DNA of 64,000 nucleotides from Portunus trituberculatus (GCF_017591435.1 NC_059300.1:22384800-22448799), one strand, 5' to 3'; shown: positions 10,632 through 21,702, counted from the first letter of the stretch. A program made the numbers and translations. The notes: a model not told the origin generated them from the letters alone.

Positions 10632-12013
10632 GAAATTCTTGAAAATTGCTATGCTGAGAAGAAGCAGAATTTGTCAAGTGTGGCATGTTCCCTGAATCCA
10701 GGACAGTATGAACACAGTGGGGATGATCTGCCTAGACTGACAGAGTCTGGAAGTCAAGAAGAAAAAGTAGTATGTAAAACACCAGTCTCTCAGCCACTGC
10801 ACTGTTTGTCTCCACCACTCCAGCCCACCACTAAGGAAACTGAGGCAGCCAATGTGCTGATGAACTTGTCAGGAAAAGCAACTGATAGAGGAACCCAACC
10901 TATTCTGGAATCATGTTCCACTCCTCACCACTCACATCACTCAGGTTCTAGGCCTCAGCTCTATTCATGTCCTCCTATGGCTCCTGGGAGAAAGGACCTT
11001 AGTAGTAGGAGGGAACCAGTCCCATGTGATGAGGTGCCCCAGATCAATGAGAAGGACTTGTTACCCTTGGCTACTCAGGTTTTGTGTCAGTTTTGTTCTC
11101 GTCAGTGTGAAGACCTAGTGGAGTTGCATGAACATGTTTTAGCAGCCCACCATACTGCTGAGGCTGATGCTTCCCTTACTGTGCCCCAAAGGAAAGCCCA
11201 GACCTCATTTAGGGTAGAAGAGGATGATGGAATAGCTCCTGTGGATGAGCAAGAACAGAGACTGGAGCCAGCTGACTCTGACACAAGTATGATAGTATTA
11301 TTTCCACAACCTAGCACTAGCCACAATTTTTTAGAAAAGAAGTCAAAGAGGAGCAGCAAGTTCAAGAAAGAAGCTTTTGAATTAAGTAATGAAGGAATCA
11401 CTACTGAGGAATGTTCTCAGCAAGAGGAGGATTGTGTTAATGATTGGCAATCCAGTGTGGTAGTTGATAGTTCTGAAACCCAGCCTGATTGGCAATCCAG
11501 TGTGGTAGTTGATAGTTCTGAAACCCAGCCTGAACTCCCACCTCCAACTCTTTCCACCAATAACCTTTGTGACAAGGACCAAGATTGGTTGAAGGGGCAA
11601 GCATGCCGTAGTGTGACTGAGCTTACCCCTGTAGCCAGTGGAGATGCACTTGCTATGGCAGTAGAATCATCACAGATTCGAGTATTAGAAACCAAAATCA
11701 CCATCCAGGTGTGCCTTGAATGCAGCTCTGGATTCACTGATCCTCAGGATTATACAGGCCATGTATGTGTAGCCAACCGACCCCTGGTTTATCGTGGGTC
11801 TGATGGCTCTGTGACGTTGGCTGATGTACCTCCAGGCACCACAGCTCATCAGTTGCAGACATCTGACATGAGGCTTTTCCCAGAATTTTTTGTCCAGCAA
11901 ACAGTTGAAGGTGGAGTTCGAGGTTTGCAAGTGGTGCATCTCTCGGGCCGCACATTGCGGCTGCACACCAATTGCCCTTTGTCCTACCTGGGGGATCAGC
12001 TGATTTCATTCAG
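10632..12013 (+). CDS. C2H2 zinc-finger gene, large central exon (460 codons)
   Basis: The acceptor GCATCTTTCAG ends at 10631 and the donor CAG|GTAAGT is at 12014. The frame is open from the acceptor in phase 0 and ends in phase 2. The first half is Ser/Pro/Thr-rich and probably disordered. A canonical finger lies at about 11085-11150 (C-x2-C-x12-H-x4-H, starting CQFC). A degenerate finger with CLEC lies at about 11713-11770 (its ligands end H-V-C). Between them are acidic stretches and an exact 45-bp tandem duplication (11442-11531). The last segment (RLFPEFFVQQTVEGG onward) is compact-looking and unrecognised. A nucleic-acid-binding or regulatory role is inferred from the fingers; no ortholog can be named from sequence alone. 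Confidence 0.8.
11442..11531 (+). repeat. Exact 45-bp in-frame tandem duplication inside the zinc-finger exon
   Basis: Copy 1 is 11442-11486 and copy 2 is 11487-11531. They are identical and each encodes DWQSSVVVDSSETQP. The unit length keeps the frame, and identity at third codon positions implies a recent duplication. Confidence 0.95.
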
Positions 12014-12244
12014 GTAAGTTTATTTGAGTAAATTCTATAGCTCTCACATTTCATGCTGAAAAGTTTAGAAAATACTAAGATACTGTGGTGATTCTGTGTA
12101 TTTTCTGTAGAGCAGATACTATAGAAAGAAAAGTTAAACAATTTTGTTAACTTTTTATATCTTGTTCGAATTTATAGATATGACTGTCCATCATAGTAAG
12201 ATTGATGTACACCAGAAAGTTTACCTGTAAATCAAGAGTTTCTT

Positions 12245-12268
12245 CACACACACACACACACACACACA
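12245..12268. repeat. (AC)12 tract at the 5' edge of a SINE
   Basis: AC repeats running directly into the tRNA-like head at 12269, on the sense strand of the SINE. Confidence 0.9.
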
Positions 12269-12560
12269 CGCCCAGTAGCTCAGTGGTTAGAGCGCTGGCT
12301 TCACAAGCCAGAGGACCGGGGTTCGATTCCCCGGCCGGGTGGAGATATTTGGGTGTGTCTCCTTTCACGTGTAGCCCCTGTTCACCTAGCAGTGAGTAGG
12401 TACGGGATGTAAATTGAGGAGTTGTGACCTTGTTGTCCCGGTGTGTGGTGTGTGCCTAGCCTATCCGAAGATCGGAAATAATGAGCTCTGAGCTCATTCC
12501 GTAGGGTAACGTCTGGCTGTCTCGTCAGAGACTGCAGCAGATCAAACAGTGAAACACACA
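12269..12560 (+). mobile_element. tRNA-derived SINE with Val(CAC)-type head
   Basis: The tRNA-like head is 12269-12341: A box TAGCTCAGTGG at 12276-12286, anticodon arm CTGGC-TTCACAA-GCCAG (anticodon CAC), and B box GGTTCGATTCC at 12320-12330. The acceptor strands pair with one mismatch. There is an unrelated body of about 220 bases after the head and no CCA context, so this is a SINE and not a tRNA gene. The body ends in AAACAGTGAAACACACATAA and passes into (AC)n. Confidence 0.85.
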
Positions 12561-12561
12561 T

Positions 12562-12563
<2 letters not shown>

Positions 12564-12642
<79 letters not shown>
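12564..12642. repeat. (AC)39 tract joining SINE to LINE B1
   Basis: Pure AC repeat. It forms the 3' flank of the SINE and the 5' truncation point of LINE B1. Confidence 0.95.
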
Positions 12643-12643
<1 letters not shown>

Positions 12644-14025
12644 GACTGGAAAAGAGCTAACATTGTCCCAATCTATAAATCAGGTAACAAGAGAGACCCA
12701 TTGAACTATAGACCAGTGTCACTTACAAGTGTGGTAGCTAAGATGTGTGAGAGGGTGGTGAAGACTAGATGGACAGACTTCTTGGAGAAAAATGACATAC
12801 TTTGTGAGTGTCAATTTGGTTTTAGGAAAGGGCGTTCATGCACGACAAACCTGATATGTTACTATTCGAGGGTGATAGATGTAATACAGGAAAGAGATGG
12901 TTGGGCTGATGGAATATATCTGGATTTAAAAAAGGCCTTTGATAAGGTACCACACCAGAGACTGATCTGGAAACTTGAAATGGTAGGAGGAGTGCATGGC
13001 AGTTTACTAAAATGGATGGAAGACTTTTGGTAGGAAGAGAAATGAGAACAATAATTAAGGACAGACCATCAGAATGGGGATTGGTGGAGAGTGGAGTTCC
13101 ACAGGGATCAGTGTTGGCACCAGTAATGTTCGCAGTCTACATAAATGACATGGTGGATGGGGTGTCCAGTTATGTGAGCCTATTTGCAGACGATGCAAAA
13201 TTGTTACGAAAAGTGAGATGTGACAAAGATTGCGAACTACTCCAGGAAGACTTGGACAGAATATGGAAATGGAGCTGTACATGGCAAATGGAGTTCAACA
13301 CGACAAAATGCAAGAAAATAGAGTTTGGCAAGAGTGAAAGAAGAATCAGGAGTATGTACAAGATAGGAAATGAAGACATAAAAACCAGTCATGAAGAAAA
13401 AGACCTTGGGGTGACAATTACCAATGACCTATCGCCAGAGAGACATATAAACAAAATAATTGGAGAAGTATTGAACTTATTGAGGAACATAAGAGTGGCG
13501 TTCGTATATCTAGATGAAGAAATGATGAAGAAAATAATTACTGCAATGATAAGACCGAGGCTTGAATATGCAACAATACAGTGGGCTCCGAACTTAAAGA
13601 AACACATAAGGAAACTAGAGAAAGTACAGAGGGCTGCAACGAAAATGGTGCCTGACTTAAGAGATTTGACTTATGAAGACAGACTGAAAAGAATGCAACT
13701 TCCAACCCTGGAAAACAGAAGAGAAAGGGGAGACCTGATAGCAATATACAGAGTGATGATTGGCATGGAAAAAATGGATAGGGAAGATCTGTGTATGTGG
13801 AATGGAAGAATGTCGAGAGGGCATGGGAAAAACTAAAATGGCCACTTATAGGAGAGATGTGAAAAATATAGCTTCCTCATAGAAGGGTGGAAGCATGGAA
13901 TAGTTTAGACGTGGAAGTGGTCAACGAAGGAATATTCATGATTTTAAGAAAAAGCTGGACATTAATAGATATGGAGACGGGACAACACGAGCATAGCTCT
14001 TTTCCCGTATGTTACAATTAGGTAA

Positions 14026-14027
<2 letters not shown>
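12643..14027 (+). mobile_element. LINE B1, 5'-truncated (reverse transcriptase to 3' tail)
   Basis: Starts within ORF2 at the position equivalent to 51018 of copy B2 and ends in GTATGTTACAATTAGGTAAA. Nearly identical to B2 over the shared 1.4 kb. Bounded by (AC)n on both sides. Confidence 0.85.
12701..13836 (+). pseudogene. LINE B1 ORF2: reverse transcriptase, lightly broken
   Basis: Reverse transcriptase blocks in order: NYRPVSLTSVV, CQFGFRKGRSC, DLKKAFDKVPHQRL, GVPQGSVLAPV, the catalytic box SLFADDAKLL (13178-13207), then EFNTTKCKKIEFG and the C-terminal RPRLEYATIQWAP region. A 1-base deletion at about 13025 (DFW for DFL in B2) splits the frame, and another break near 13836 removes the end. 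The 5' truncation has removed the endonuclease. B2 carries different frameshifts, so the two copies decayed independently. Confidence 0.85.

Positions 14028-14081
<54 letters not shown>
14028..14081. repeat. (AC)27 tract joining LINE B1 to LINE C1
   Basis: Pure AC repeat placed between the B1 tail (GGTAAATAC) and the truncated 5' end of C1. Confidence 0.95.
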
Positions 14082-14083
<2 letters not shown>

Positions 14084-16786
14084 TATGGAGAAAGGATAGA
14101 GAGAGTAAAGGTGGAGGAGGAGTTATGATTATGACGAAGAAATAAATAAATGTGGATAAGGTTTGGTATGGGAAGAAAATGCAGAAGTGATAAGCATAAG
14201 GATAAAAGTGATGGAAAAGAATTAATAATCATGGTGACCTAAAACAAATTCTTGGTCATTAAGGGAATACGACAATATGATCAAGGATACTTTACAGAGT
14301 TTGGAAAGTGTATTATCTGGAAAAAGAAAGGTGATACTAGTAGGAGATTTTAATTGTAAGGAGGTGGATTGGGAAAATCTAGTAAGTGGTGTTGGAGAGG
14401 AAGCATGGGGAGAGAGATTTCTTAATCTAATGATGGAAAATATGATGGAACAGAGGGTGAAGGAAAATACTAGATATAGAGGAGATGATGAACCGGCTAG
14501 ACTGGATTTGGTGTTAACAAGAGAAGTGTACCTATGTGGAGATATACAATACAAGTGTCCTTTGGGAAAGAGTGATCATGTGGTTATGGAAATGCAGATA
14601 GCAACAACACAGCGAAGGAAAGATGAGACATACAGGAGTGGTAGATTGAATTATAGAAAGATGGACACAGAAAGTTTGAAAAATTATTTCAGAAAATTAG
14701 ATTGGGAGGAGATGTTACAAATCAGAGAAGTGCAAAAAATATGAGATTTTTATGAAATATTATAAAGAAGGAGTTATGAAATTTGTACCAAAGTATAAAC
14801 CGAGAGAGGAAGGAAGAAAGGATTGGTTTAATGCAACTTGTGTTAAGGCTAAGGAAAAGAGAGATGTGGCTTGGAAAAGATGGAAAAAGAGCAGGAATAT
14901 ACTAAATAAGGAGAATTATAGAGTGGCGAGAAATGAGTATGTGAGGGTAAGGAGGAGGAAGAAAGAAAATTTGAAAAGATATTGTAGACAAGAGTAAGGA
15001 ACATCCAAAATTGTTTTACAGGTTCATAAATGGTAAACTTAAAAGAGAGAGTCCATTGAAAGATTAAAAGGAGAGCAAGGGATAGTAGATGACCCTAAGA
15101 ATATAGCGGAATTGCTAAATAATAGGTTTCAGCAAGTATTTACTGAAGAAACAATGTTTGTAAAGCCTCAGAATGTACAAGGAAATGTGCACATGGATGA
15201 CATTAAGATACCTAAAAGGAGTTATATAAAATGTTGGAGGAACTTAAAGATGATAAAGCGATGGGACCAGATGAAGTTTCAGGAAAATTATTGAAGGAGT
15301 GTAGAGAAGAATTGATTGATCCATTATATGATATTATAAGGTGTTCATTAGAAACAGGGAAGTACCAGTAGAGTGGAAGAGAGCTGAAGTGGTGCCCATT
15401 TATAAGGGAGGCAGTAAGGAAGAGCCTCTTAACTATAGACCTGTGTCTCTAACAAGTGTGGTCGGTAAGATTTGTGAGAGGGTGATAAAGAAATATTGGA
15501 TACGGTTCCTGGAGGATCATAAGTTATTATCGGATCATCAATTTGGCTTTAGGAAAGGGAGGTCATGTGTAACAAATCTACTGAGCTTTTATTCAAGAGT
15601 GGTTGACAAAATACAAGAGAGAGAGGATGGATGGACTGTGTATATTTGGATTTAAAGAAAGCTTTTGACAAGGTACCTCACATGAGACTGTTATGGAAAT
15701 TAGAGATTTATGGAGGACTGAAAGGAAAAGTGTTAAAGTGGATGGAAAACTACTTGAGATGGAGGGAGATGAGAACGGTAATAAGGGATGCAAAGTCGGA
15801 CTGGTTGGTGGTGGAGAGTGGAGTCCCACAAGGCTCAGTGCTGGCACCAATACTTTTCCTTGTATATATTAATGACATGCCAGAGGAGTAAACAGTTATA
15901 TTAATTTGTTTATGGATGATGCGAAGTTGTGTAGGTGTGTGAAGAGTGAAGAAGATTGTGAAATTTTACAGGCAGACCTGGATAAGATTTGGGAGTGGAG
16001 CAAGAGGTGGCAAATGGAATTTAATCTGAGCAAAAGTCATGTGATGGAGATGGGGAAGAGTGGAAGACGGCCAAGAGGGTCATATAAGATGGGTGAAGAA
16101 GTAGTGTTGAAAAAGGTGGAAAAGGAAAAGGATTTGGGAGTGATAATACAAGACCATGGGCAGTTTGAGGCTCATATTGATAAGATGTTTGGAGAAACGT
16201 ATAATTTGATAAAAATATTGGATTAGCCTTCCATTATATGGATAAAGATATGATGAAGAAATTAATTAGTATGGTAATTAGACCAAGATTGGAATATGCT
16301 GGAGTGGTTTGGTCCCCTTATAAAAAGAAGCATATAAGGAAGTTGGAGAGATTGCAGAGAATGGCAACAAAAATGGTTCCGGAATTGGCAGAAATGACCT
16401 ATGAGGAGAGATTAAAAGAAATGAATTTGCTTACCTTGGAACAAAGAAGAGAAAGAGGAGATTTAATACAGGTTTATAAACTGTTGAATGGACTGGATGA
16501 AGTGGATAATGAGCAAATGATGTTGAGAGAGGAAAACTTAAATAGAACTACAAGATCGCATAGTAAAAAGATAGCCAAGGGAATATGCTTGAAGGATGTG
16601 AAGAAATATAGTTTCCCACAAAGATGTGTGGAGGTGTGGAATGGTTTGAGTGAGGAGGTGGTGTCAGCGAGGAGTTTGCATAGTTTTAAAGGAAAGTTGG
16701 ATGTGTGTAGATATGGAGACGAGGCCACACGAGTATGATACCCAGGCCCTGTAAAATTACAACTAGGTGAATACAACTAGGTGAAT
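14082..16786 (+). mobile_element. LINE C1, 5'-truncated in the endonuclease domain
   Basis: Related to LINE D1 in domain order and sequence. Begins at the position equivalent to about 25990 of D1 and ends GGCCCTGTAAAATTACAACT followed by two tail units of the type CAACTAGGTGAATA. Flanked by (AC)n on both sides. Confidence 0.85.
14277..16738 (+). pseudogene. LINE C1 ORF2: endonuclease C-terminal half plus reverse transcriptase, broken
   Basis: Endonuclease blocks: LVGDFNCKEVDWE at about 14338 and GKSDHVVMEM at about 14567. Linker: DWFNATCVKAKEKRD. Reverse transcriptase: YRPVSLTSVVGK (about 15435), FGFRKGRSCV, DLKKAFDKVPHMRL (15648-15690) and GVPQGSVLAPILF. The catalytic box reads FMDDAKLC (about 15909), with Met in place of Ala in the usual FADD. 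C-terminal: RPRLEYAGVVWSP and KYSFPQRCVEVWN. At least six frameshifts or stops (about 14740, 14997, 15290, 15655, 15890, 16225) show it is dead. Confidence 0.85.
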
Positions 16787-16799
16787 ACACACACACACA
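16787..16799. repeat. (AC)6 tract joining LINE C1 to LINE A2
   Basis: Short AC run between the C1 tail and the 5' end of A2. Confidence 0.9.
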
Positions 16800-17009
16800 G
16801 GCTGAGGACCGGGGAAAGGGAGAATTTACCTATTGTGTTTGCAGGGCCCGGATATCTCTGTGGGTATAGTTAATGTCCTGTGTAGTGTCCTACTCTCGAA
16901 AAGTACAGAAAGTGGGCCATTTTCAAGTGAAAATGGAGAGTGGTCCCTGATTGAAGAGTGTCGGCGGTGTTTTGTTTTGTTTTGGCCGAAACTGCTGGCG
17001 ATAGCAATC

Positions 17010-17914
17010 ATGACAAGTACTCCTAGAAATGTGTGTGACTTCGAGGGTTTTGTGACCACTCCAAGTGGACTAGATAAATTCGACATGGATGCAAGAATTC
17101 AGGCAGTAGAAAGTAAGTTTCTAAATATTAGATCCATAGAAGAAAAGCTAGATAGAGTCATAGTAGAGAACGATACCTTCAAAAAAGAAATCTATATGTT
17201 AACGAGAGAGAACAAAGAGCTATTGAAGGAGAAAGTGGAAATGGAGAAAGAAAAACAGCATCTAAGGAAACAATGTGACGAGATGAAGGCTAAACTCGAA
17301 ATGGAAAAGAAAATATCCGAAGGAGACTTGGGGAAGGAGGAATGCTTTAACCTAATTGATGCCAAAATGAAGGAAGTGAAACATGAACACCAAGAAGTAC
17401 AAAAGTCCTTTAAGGAGATAATGATAAAGCAAGAAGAAGAAAATAAAGTGATTACACATAGTGAAATGGTAAAGGCATTGAAGGAAAATGAGTATGTGGT
17501 GAGAGATATTGCTGAAAAGAAAAAATGCATGATCATAACAGGTTTGAGGGAGGAAACTAACAGGAACTGGCAAGATAGGAGGGATAAGGAAAACGATAGG
17601 ATTAAGTTTTTACCGAATAAGATCTCCGAGGAGAAAGAATGCCTATATGCTGAGGTGGAGGAAAGTGTGAGACTAGGAGTTTTTGAAGAAGGCAAGAGTA
17701 GACCATTAAAATTGAAATTAAAGTCTCAGGTTGGAGCCGAGGCCTTGCTGAGGAGGGCTTGGAAACTTAAAGACTACGAGGAAACCAAAACAGCTTACAT
17801 AAGAAGAAATATGACACAGGATGAAAGAATGAAAATGAAAGAGCTTGTAACTGAAGTGAGAGAGAAGAATGAGGAAAGAACCGAGGAGGAAAAGACCAAG
17901 TTTTTTGGAGGATG
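17010..17914 (+). CDS. LINE A2 ORF1: coiled-coil/RRM-like RNA-binding protein, intact frame
   Basis: 301 codons from ATG 17010 (MTSTPRNVCDFEGFVTTPSG) to TGA at 17912-17914. I chose this ATG over an upstream in-frame ATG at 16833, which lies in the 5' UTR, because family A1 also starts here. Residues about 20-150 form a Lys/Glu-rich coiled coil. Residues about 165-300 form an RRM-like block plus a basic C-terminus (RPLKLKLKSQVGAEALL, YIRRNMTQDERMKMKEL). By analogy with L1-type ORF1 proteins it would bind the element RNA. Its last codons overlap the ORF2 start by 46 bases around a T6 run. Confidence 0.75.
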
Positions 17915-20235
17915 AGAAATGGGAGGCTGAAGAAGTGGTGGATAAAACAGATGGAATAGACATTACACTAACATGGAAGAAAGAGATTAGGAATGGAATT
18001 CAAGTGACTTACACGAATATAGATGGATTTCTGTCTAAGAGGCTAGAATGTATGGATTACCTAAGAAACAATGAACCGGACATAATGTGTGTGGTGGAAA
18101 CAAAGTTAAGGCCCAAAATAAAGCTAGATTGGTTTGATGTAAAACACTACAAAGTATGGAGAAATGATAGAAAAAATAAAGGAGGTGGTGGTATAATGGT
18201 TTTTACTAAGGAAGATCTGATAGTGAAGGAGGTGAACTATAGTAAGAGAAATGAGGAAGTGATAAGTATGCTTATAACAGATGGTAAGAGGGACATTAAT
18301 ATTATAACAGTATACATACCACCCAGAAACAGTGCTTGGGAATATGAACAGTATCAAATGGTGATGAGAAATGAAGCAGGAACTCATCAGAAAGGATAGA
18401 GTGATGATAGTCGGGGACTTTAATTGTAAAGAAATAGTGTGGGAGGACTACGAAGTGGTGAACGGTGGTGAGTGGGCAGAGGAATTGTTAAATGTAGCAA
18501 CAAACAACTTGATGACACAGTGGGTGAGATCACCAACAAGGTGCAGGGGACAAGATGTTGCAGCAAGGTTGGATTTGGTATTTACCAGGGGCATCTCTCT
18601 AAAAGAGGAAATTGAACATGAATGTCCCTTGGGGAAAAGTGATCATGATGTCCTAAGCTTTGAGCTGGATACAGAATTAAGCACGAATAAGATTGTGGAA
18701 CGCAGGGAGAAAAAATTTAATTATATTAGGGCAAATTATAACCATATAAGGGAGTTTTTTAATGAAATTGACTGGTCTGTGGTATACCAGGAAAAGGATA
18801 TGCAATTGAAATACGATAAATTTATGGATTTATATAACTCTGCTGTGAAAAGTTTGTGCCATATCACAGAAAGAGGACTTTAAATAATAAACAGTGGTTT
18901 AATAGAAATTGTGAAGAAGTAAAAAACAACAAAGAAAAAGCATGGAAGAAACTTAAGAAAAACAGTGATGTGTTATCAAGAGAAGTTTACAAAACAGCAA
19001 GGAATAGATATGTTGAAGTAAGGAGAACAGCACAGAAGGAATATGAACAGAGGGTGGTGGAAAACTGTGATAGTGACCCAAAAATGTTTTACAAATTCAT
19101 AAATGGAAAACTAAATATAAGGGAGGCAATAGAAAAGGTAAAAAATAGGGAAGAAGTATATGAGGATGCTAGAGATATAGCTGAAATTTTGAACGACAAC
19201 TTTTGCAAAGTGTTTACAAAGGAGGAGCATTTTATAGGAGAAAGGCCTACAGAAATAAAGCAAATGCAGGACATCATGGTTACTAAGGAAGATGTAAGGA
19301 AAATTGTAAGCAATTTGGATATTAATAAATCAATGGGGCCTGATGGCATATCTGGGAGGTTGCTAAAAGAATGTAAGGATCAATTGTTGAACTACATATT
19401 TGATATTGTGGAAACCTCCATATAAACAGGAATAGTCCCAAAAAAGTGGAAAAGAGCTGACATTGTGCCTATGTATAAGAATGGTAGTAGAACGGAACCG
19501 CTAAATTATAGACCAGTATCGTTGACTAGTATATTGTGCAAGGTATGTGAAGAAGTAATTAAAGCTAAGTGGAGTGAATATCTAGAAAGTGAAAACATTC
19601 TGAGTGAAAGACAGTTTGATTTCAGAAAAGGAAGATCGTGCGTATCCAATTTATTATGTTTTTATTCAAGAGTGACTGACATACTACAACATAGAGAGGG
19701 GTGGGTGGATGCTATCTACCTGGACTTGAGAAAGGCCTTTGATAAAGTACCACATAATAGACTGATGTGGAAACTAAAGAAGATTGGAGGAGTAAATGAT
19801 AAACTAGCAAAATGGATGGAAAATTACTTAGTGGGAAGAGAAATGAAAACAGTGGTGAGAGGAAGGAAGTCCAAGTGGAAGAAGGTAACCAGTGGAGTTC
19901 CACAAGGGTCAGTGCTTGGTTCCATGATGTTTTTGATTTATGTTAATGATATGCCAGTAGGAATTGACAGTTACATGAACATGTTTGCGGACGATACTAA
20001 AATTATGAGGAGAGTAAAGAATGTGGAAGATTGTAACAAGTTACAGGAAGATCTTGATAAAATATATAAGTGGAGCAAAGAGTGGCAGATGGAATTTAAT
20101 ATAGACAAGAGCCATGTTATGAAAATGGGAAGAAGTAGATACAGACCAAACAGGGATTACAGGCTGGGTGATGAAAAATTTAAAGAGACCAATGAGGAGA
20201 AAGACTTAGGAGTAACCGTGCAAAACACTTTGTAA
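17869..20235 (+). pseudogene. LINE A2 ORF2: endonuclease-reverse transcriptase, 5' four-fifths, broken
   Basis: The ATG at 17869 opens MRKEPRRKRPSFLEDEKWEA in a different frame from ORF1. Endonuclease motifs are all present: TYTNIDGFLS, VVETKL with the catalytic Glu, VGDFNCKEIVW, SDHDVLSFEL. Reverse transcriptase: GPDGISGRLL, NYRPVSLTS, DLRKAFDKVPH, GVPQGSVLGS and the catalytic box MFADDTKIM (about 19981). Damage: a short deletion at about 18372, a 1-base loss at about 18851, an in-frame TAA at about 19423, and TCA to TAA at about 20234. The C-terminal part continues at 21095 after the inserted element. Confidence 0.85.
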
Positions 20236-20252
20236 CCGGAGAAACACATTAA

Positions 20253-21090
20253 CCCGTAAAGTCCGACAGGCCTTAAATAGGGCTGCATTGCACACTTCCG
20301 ACAGTCCTTAAATGGGGCAGCTATTTTGAGCGCTAATAAAACCGCTAGCATTGGTAGCGCTGCTATATTTGGTCATGACGAGGCCTATGGTAGTACTGTC
20401 GGCTCCCAGGAAGCACAGCTAGCCAGCAAAGGGGGTGAAGAGAGAGGTAGCTAGCTGAAGAGAAAGTGGGTGGGAAGAGAAGGGGTGAAGGAAAGTAAGA
20501 GAGAGATAGATGGTGGGCTTGACCACCTTGCTAATTTTAGGCTCTACCCAGCTAGTCTAAAATTTCTGTGAGGTGCGTGAGCGTCTGTCGCGGTGATAAT
20601 TATTACGTGTTCGTGACTTATTTAAGGAACTATTATTTACAACTATGGCTACTGGTGCTAAGAGGAAGCTAAAGTTTAGTGATAAAAGTGATAGACAAGG
20701 CGGACAAGACAGAAAGTGCACAGGTTGGAGGTAGATCCCGAGCTATTGTGACAACATCGTCACCCACGCTGATAAAACATACAAACTATAATCAGCCAAT
20801 ATGGTGAAAACACAAAAACATGTGAAAACACATAAAACATGAGCAGTGCCTTACATTATGTAAGAATACACATAAAAGCACCTGAGTTGGACACAATCTT
20901 CTCCAATTATCGGTTATTATTCTGAGACAACCATAGTGAGTAAAGCAATAAAAACTTGTAGGATGATGCATTGTCATGTCTACTAACAGCAGATTTTTTT
21001 CCAGAGTAATTTATAAGAGTAATTTATAAGAGTTTATGGTAATTGCGGTAATGAGAGGGTGCGAATTTTGCGGCCATCGGTCTTAGCGGG
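20253..21090. mobile_element. piggyBac-type non-autonomous element (838 bp) at TTAA
   Basis: Flanked by TTAA on both sides (20249-20252 and 21091-21094). Begins CCCGTAAAGTCCGA and ends, on the minus strand, CCCGCTAAGACCGA (11 of 14 match). Copies A1 and A3 show the uninterrupted site (CACATTAACAAGAT) with a single TTAA, so the insertion is proven by comparison inside this window. A short frame from ATG 20645 (MATGAKRKLKFSDKSD) may be a transposase remnant. No catalytic domain. Confidence 0.9.
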
Positions 21091-21094
21091 TTAA

Positions 21095-21654
21095 CAAGAT
21101 ATTTGGGAAAACATATAACATGCTTCAAAATATTGGCCTTGCATTCCACTACCTAGATGAAGGAATGATGAAGAAGATATTATGTACCTTGATAAGATCC
21201 CAGTTAGAATATGCAGCTTGTGTCTGGTCACTGCATATGAAGAAAAATGTGAAGAAGGTGGCAAGGGTACAGAGGCTGGCAACAAGGATGGTACTGGGAC
21301 TCAGGGAGTTAAACTATGAGGAAAGACTGAGGAAACTGGGGCTGACCACATTAGAAGAGAGAAGAACAAAAGTAGACATGATAACTATGTATAAATTGAT
21401 GAACAAGATTGACATATTGGACAGAGAGTTGATAAAGGTAACCATAAGTAATCATCTCTGGGGACATGGAAAAAAAATTGATAAAAGATATGTCTAAATG
21501 ACGTGAGAAAATACAGTTTCCCGCATCGTAGTATTAATAAGTGGAATAAACTGAGCAGTGATGTCGTTGACGCGGTGTGTGTCAATCAGATGAAAGAGAG
21601 ATATGACAGGAGTGGACAAGGAGACAGGACACAGAGAGCTTAGCTCGGGCCCTG
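21095..21654 (+). pseudogene. LINE A2 ORF2, C-terminal remainder
   Basis: Resumes the reverse transcriptase C-terminal region after the TTAA insertion: MLQNIGLAFHYLDEGMMKK, RSQLEYAACVWS, then a frameshift at about 21475. The end matches the family C-terminus of A1 and A3. Confidence 0.85.
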
Positions 21655-21688
21655 TAATACACAAATAGGTAAATACAAATAGGTAAAT

Positions 21689-21702
21689 ACACACACACAC
21701 AC
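21689..21702. repeat. (AC)7 tract joining LINE A2 to a SINE
   Basis: Short AC run between the A2 tail and the tRNA-like head at 21703. Confidence 0.9.

Larger units (their letters stand above)
16800..21688 (+). mobile_element. LINE A2, near full-length, split by a TTAA-flanked insertion
   Basis: Same family as A1: 5' UTR from 16800, ORF1 17010-17914, ORF2 17869 onward, and a 3' end at 21688 with two tail units. The 838-bp insertion at 20253-21090 interrupts the reverse transcriptase C-terminal region. The element's sense strand carries AC tracts on both flanks (16787-16799 and 21689-21702). Confidence 0.9.

Noticed and set aside
12269..12341. Foldable tRNA-Val(CAC)-like sequence as a functional tRNA gene.
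   Set aside because: It is followed by a SINE body shared with other copies in the window, has an acceptor mismatch, and sits between AC tracts.
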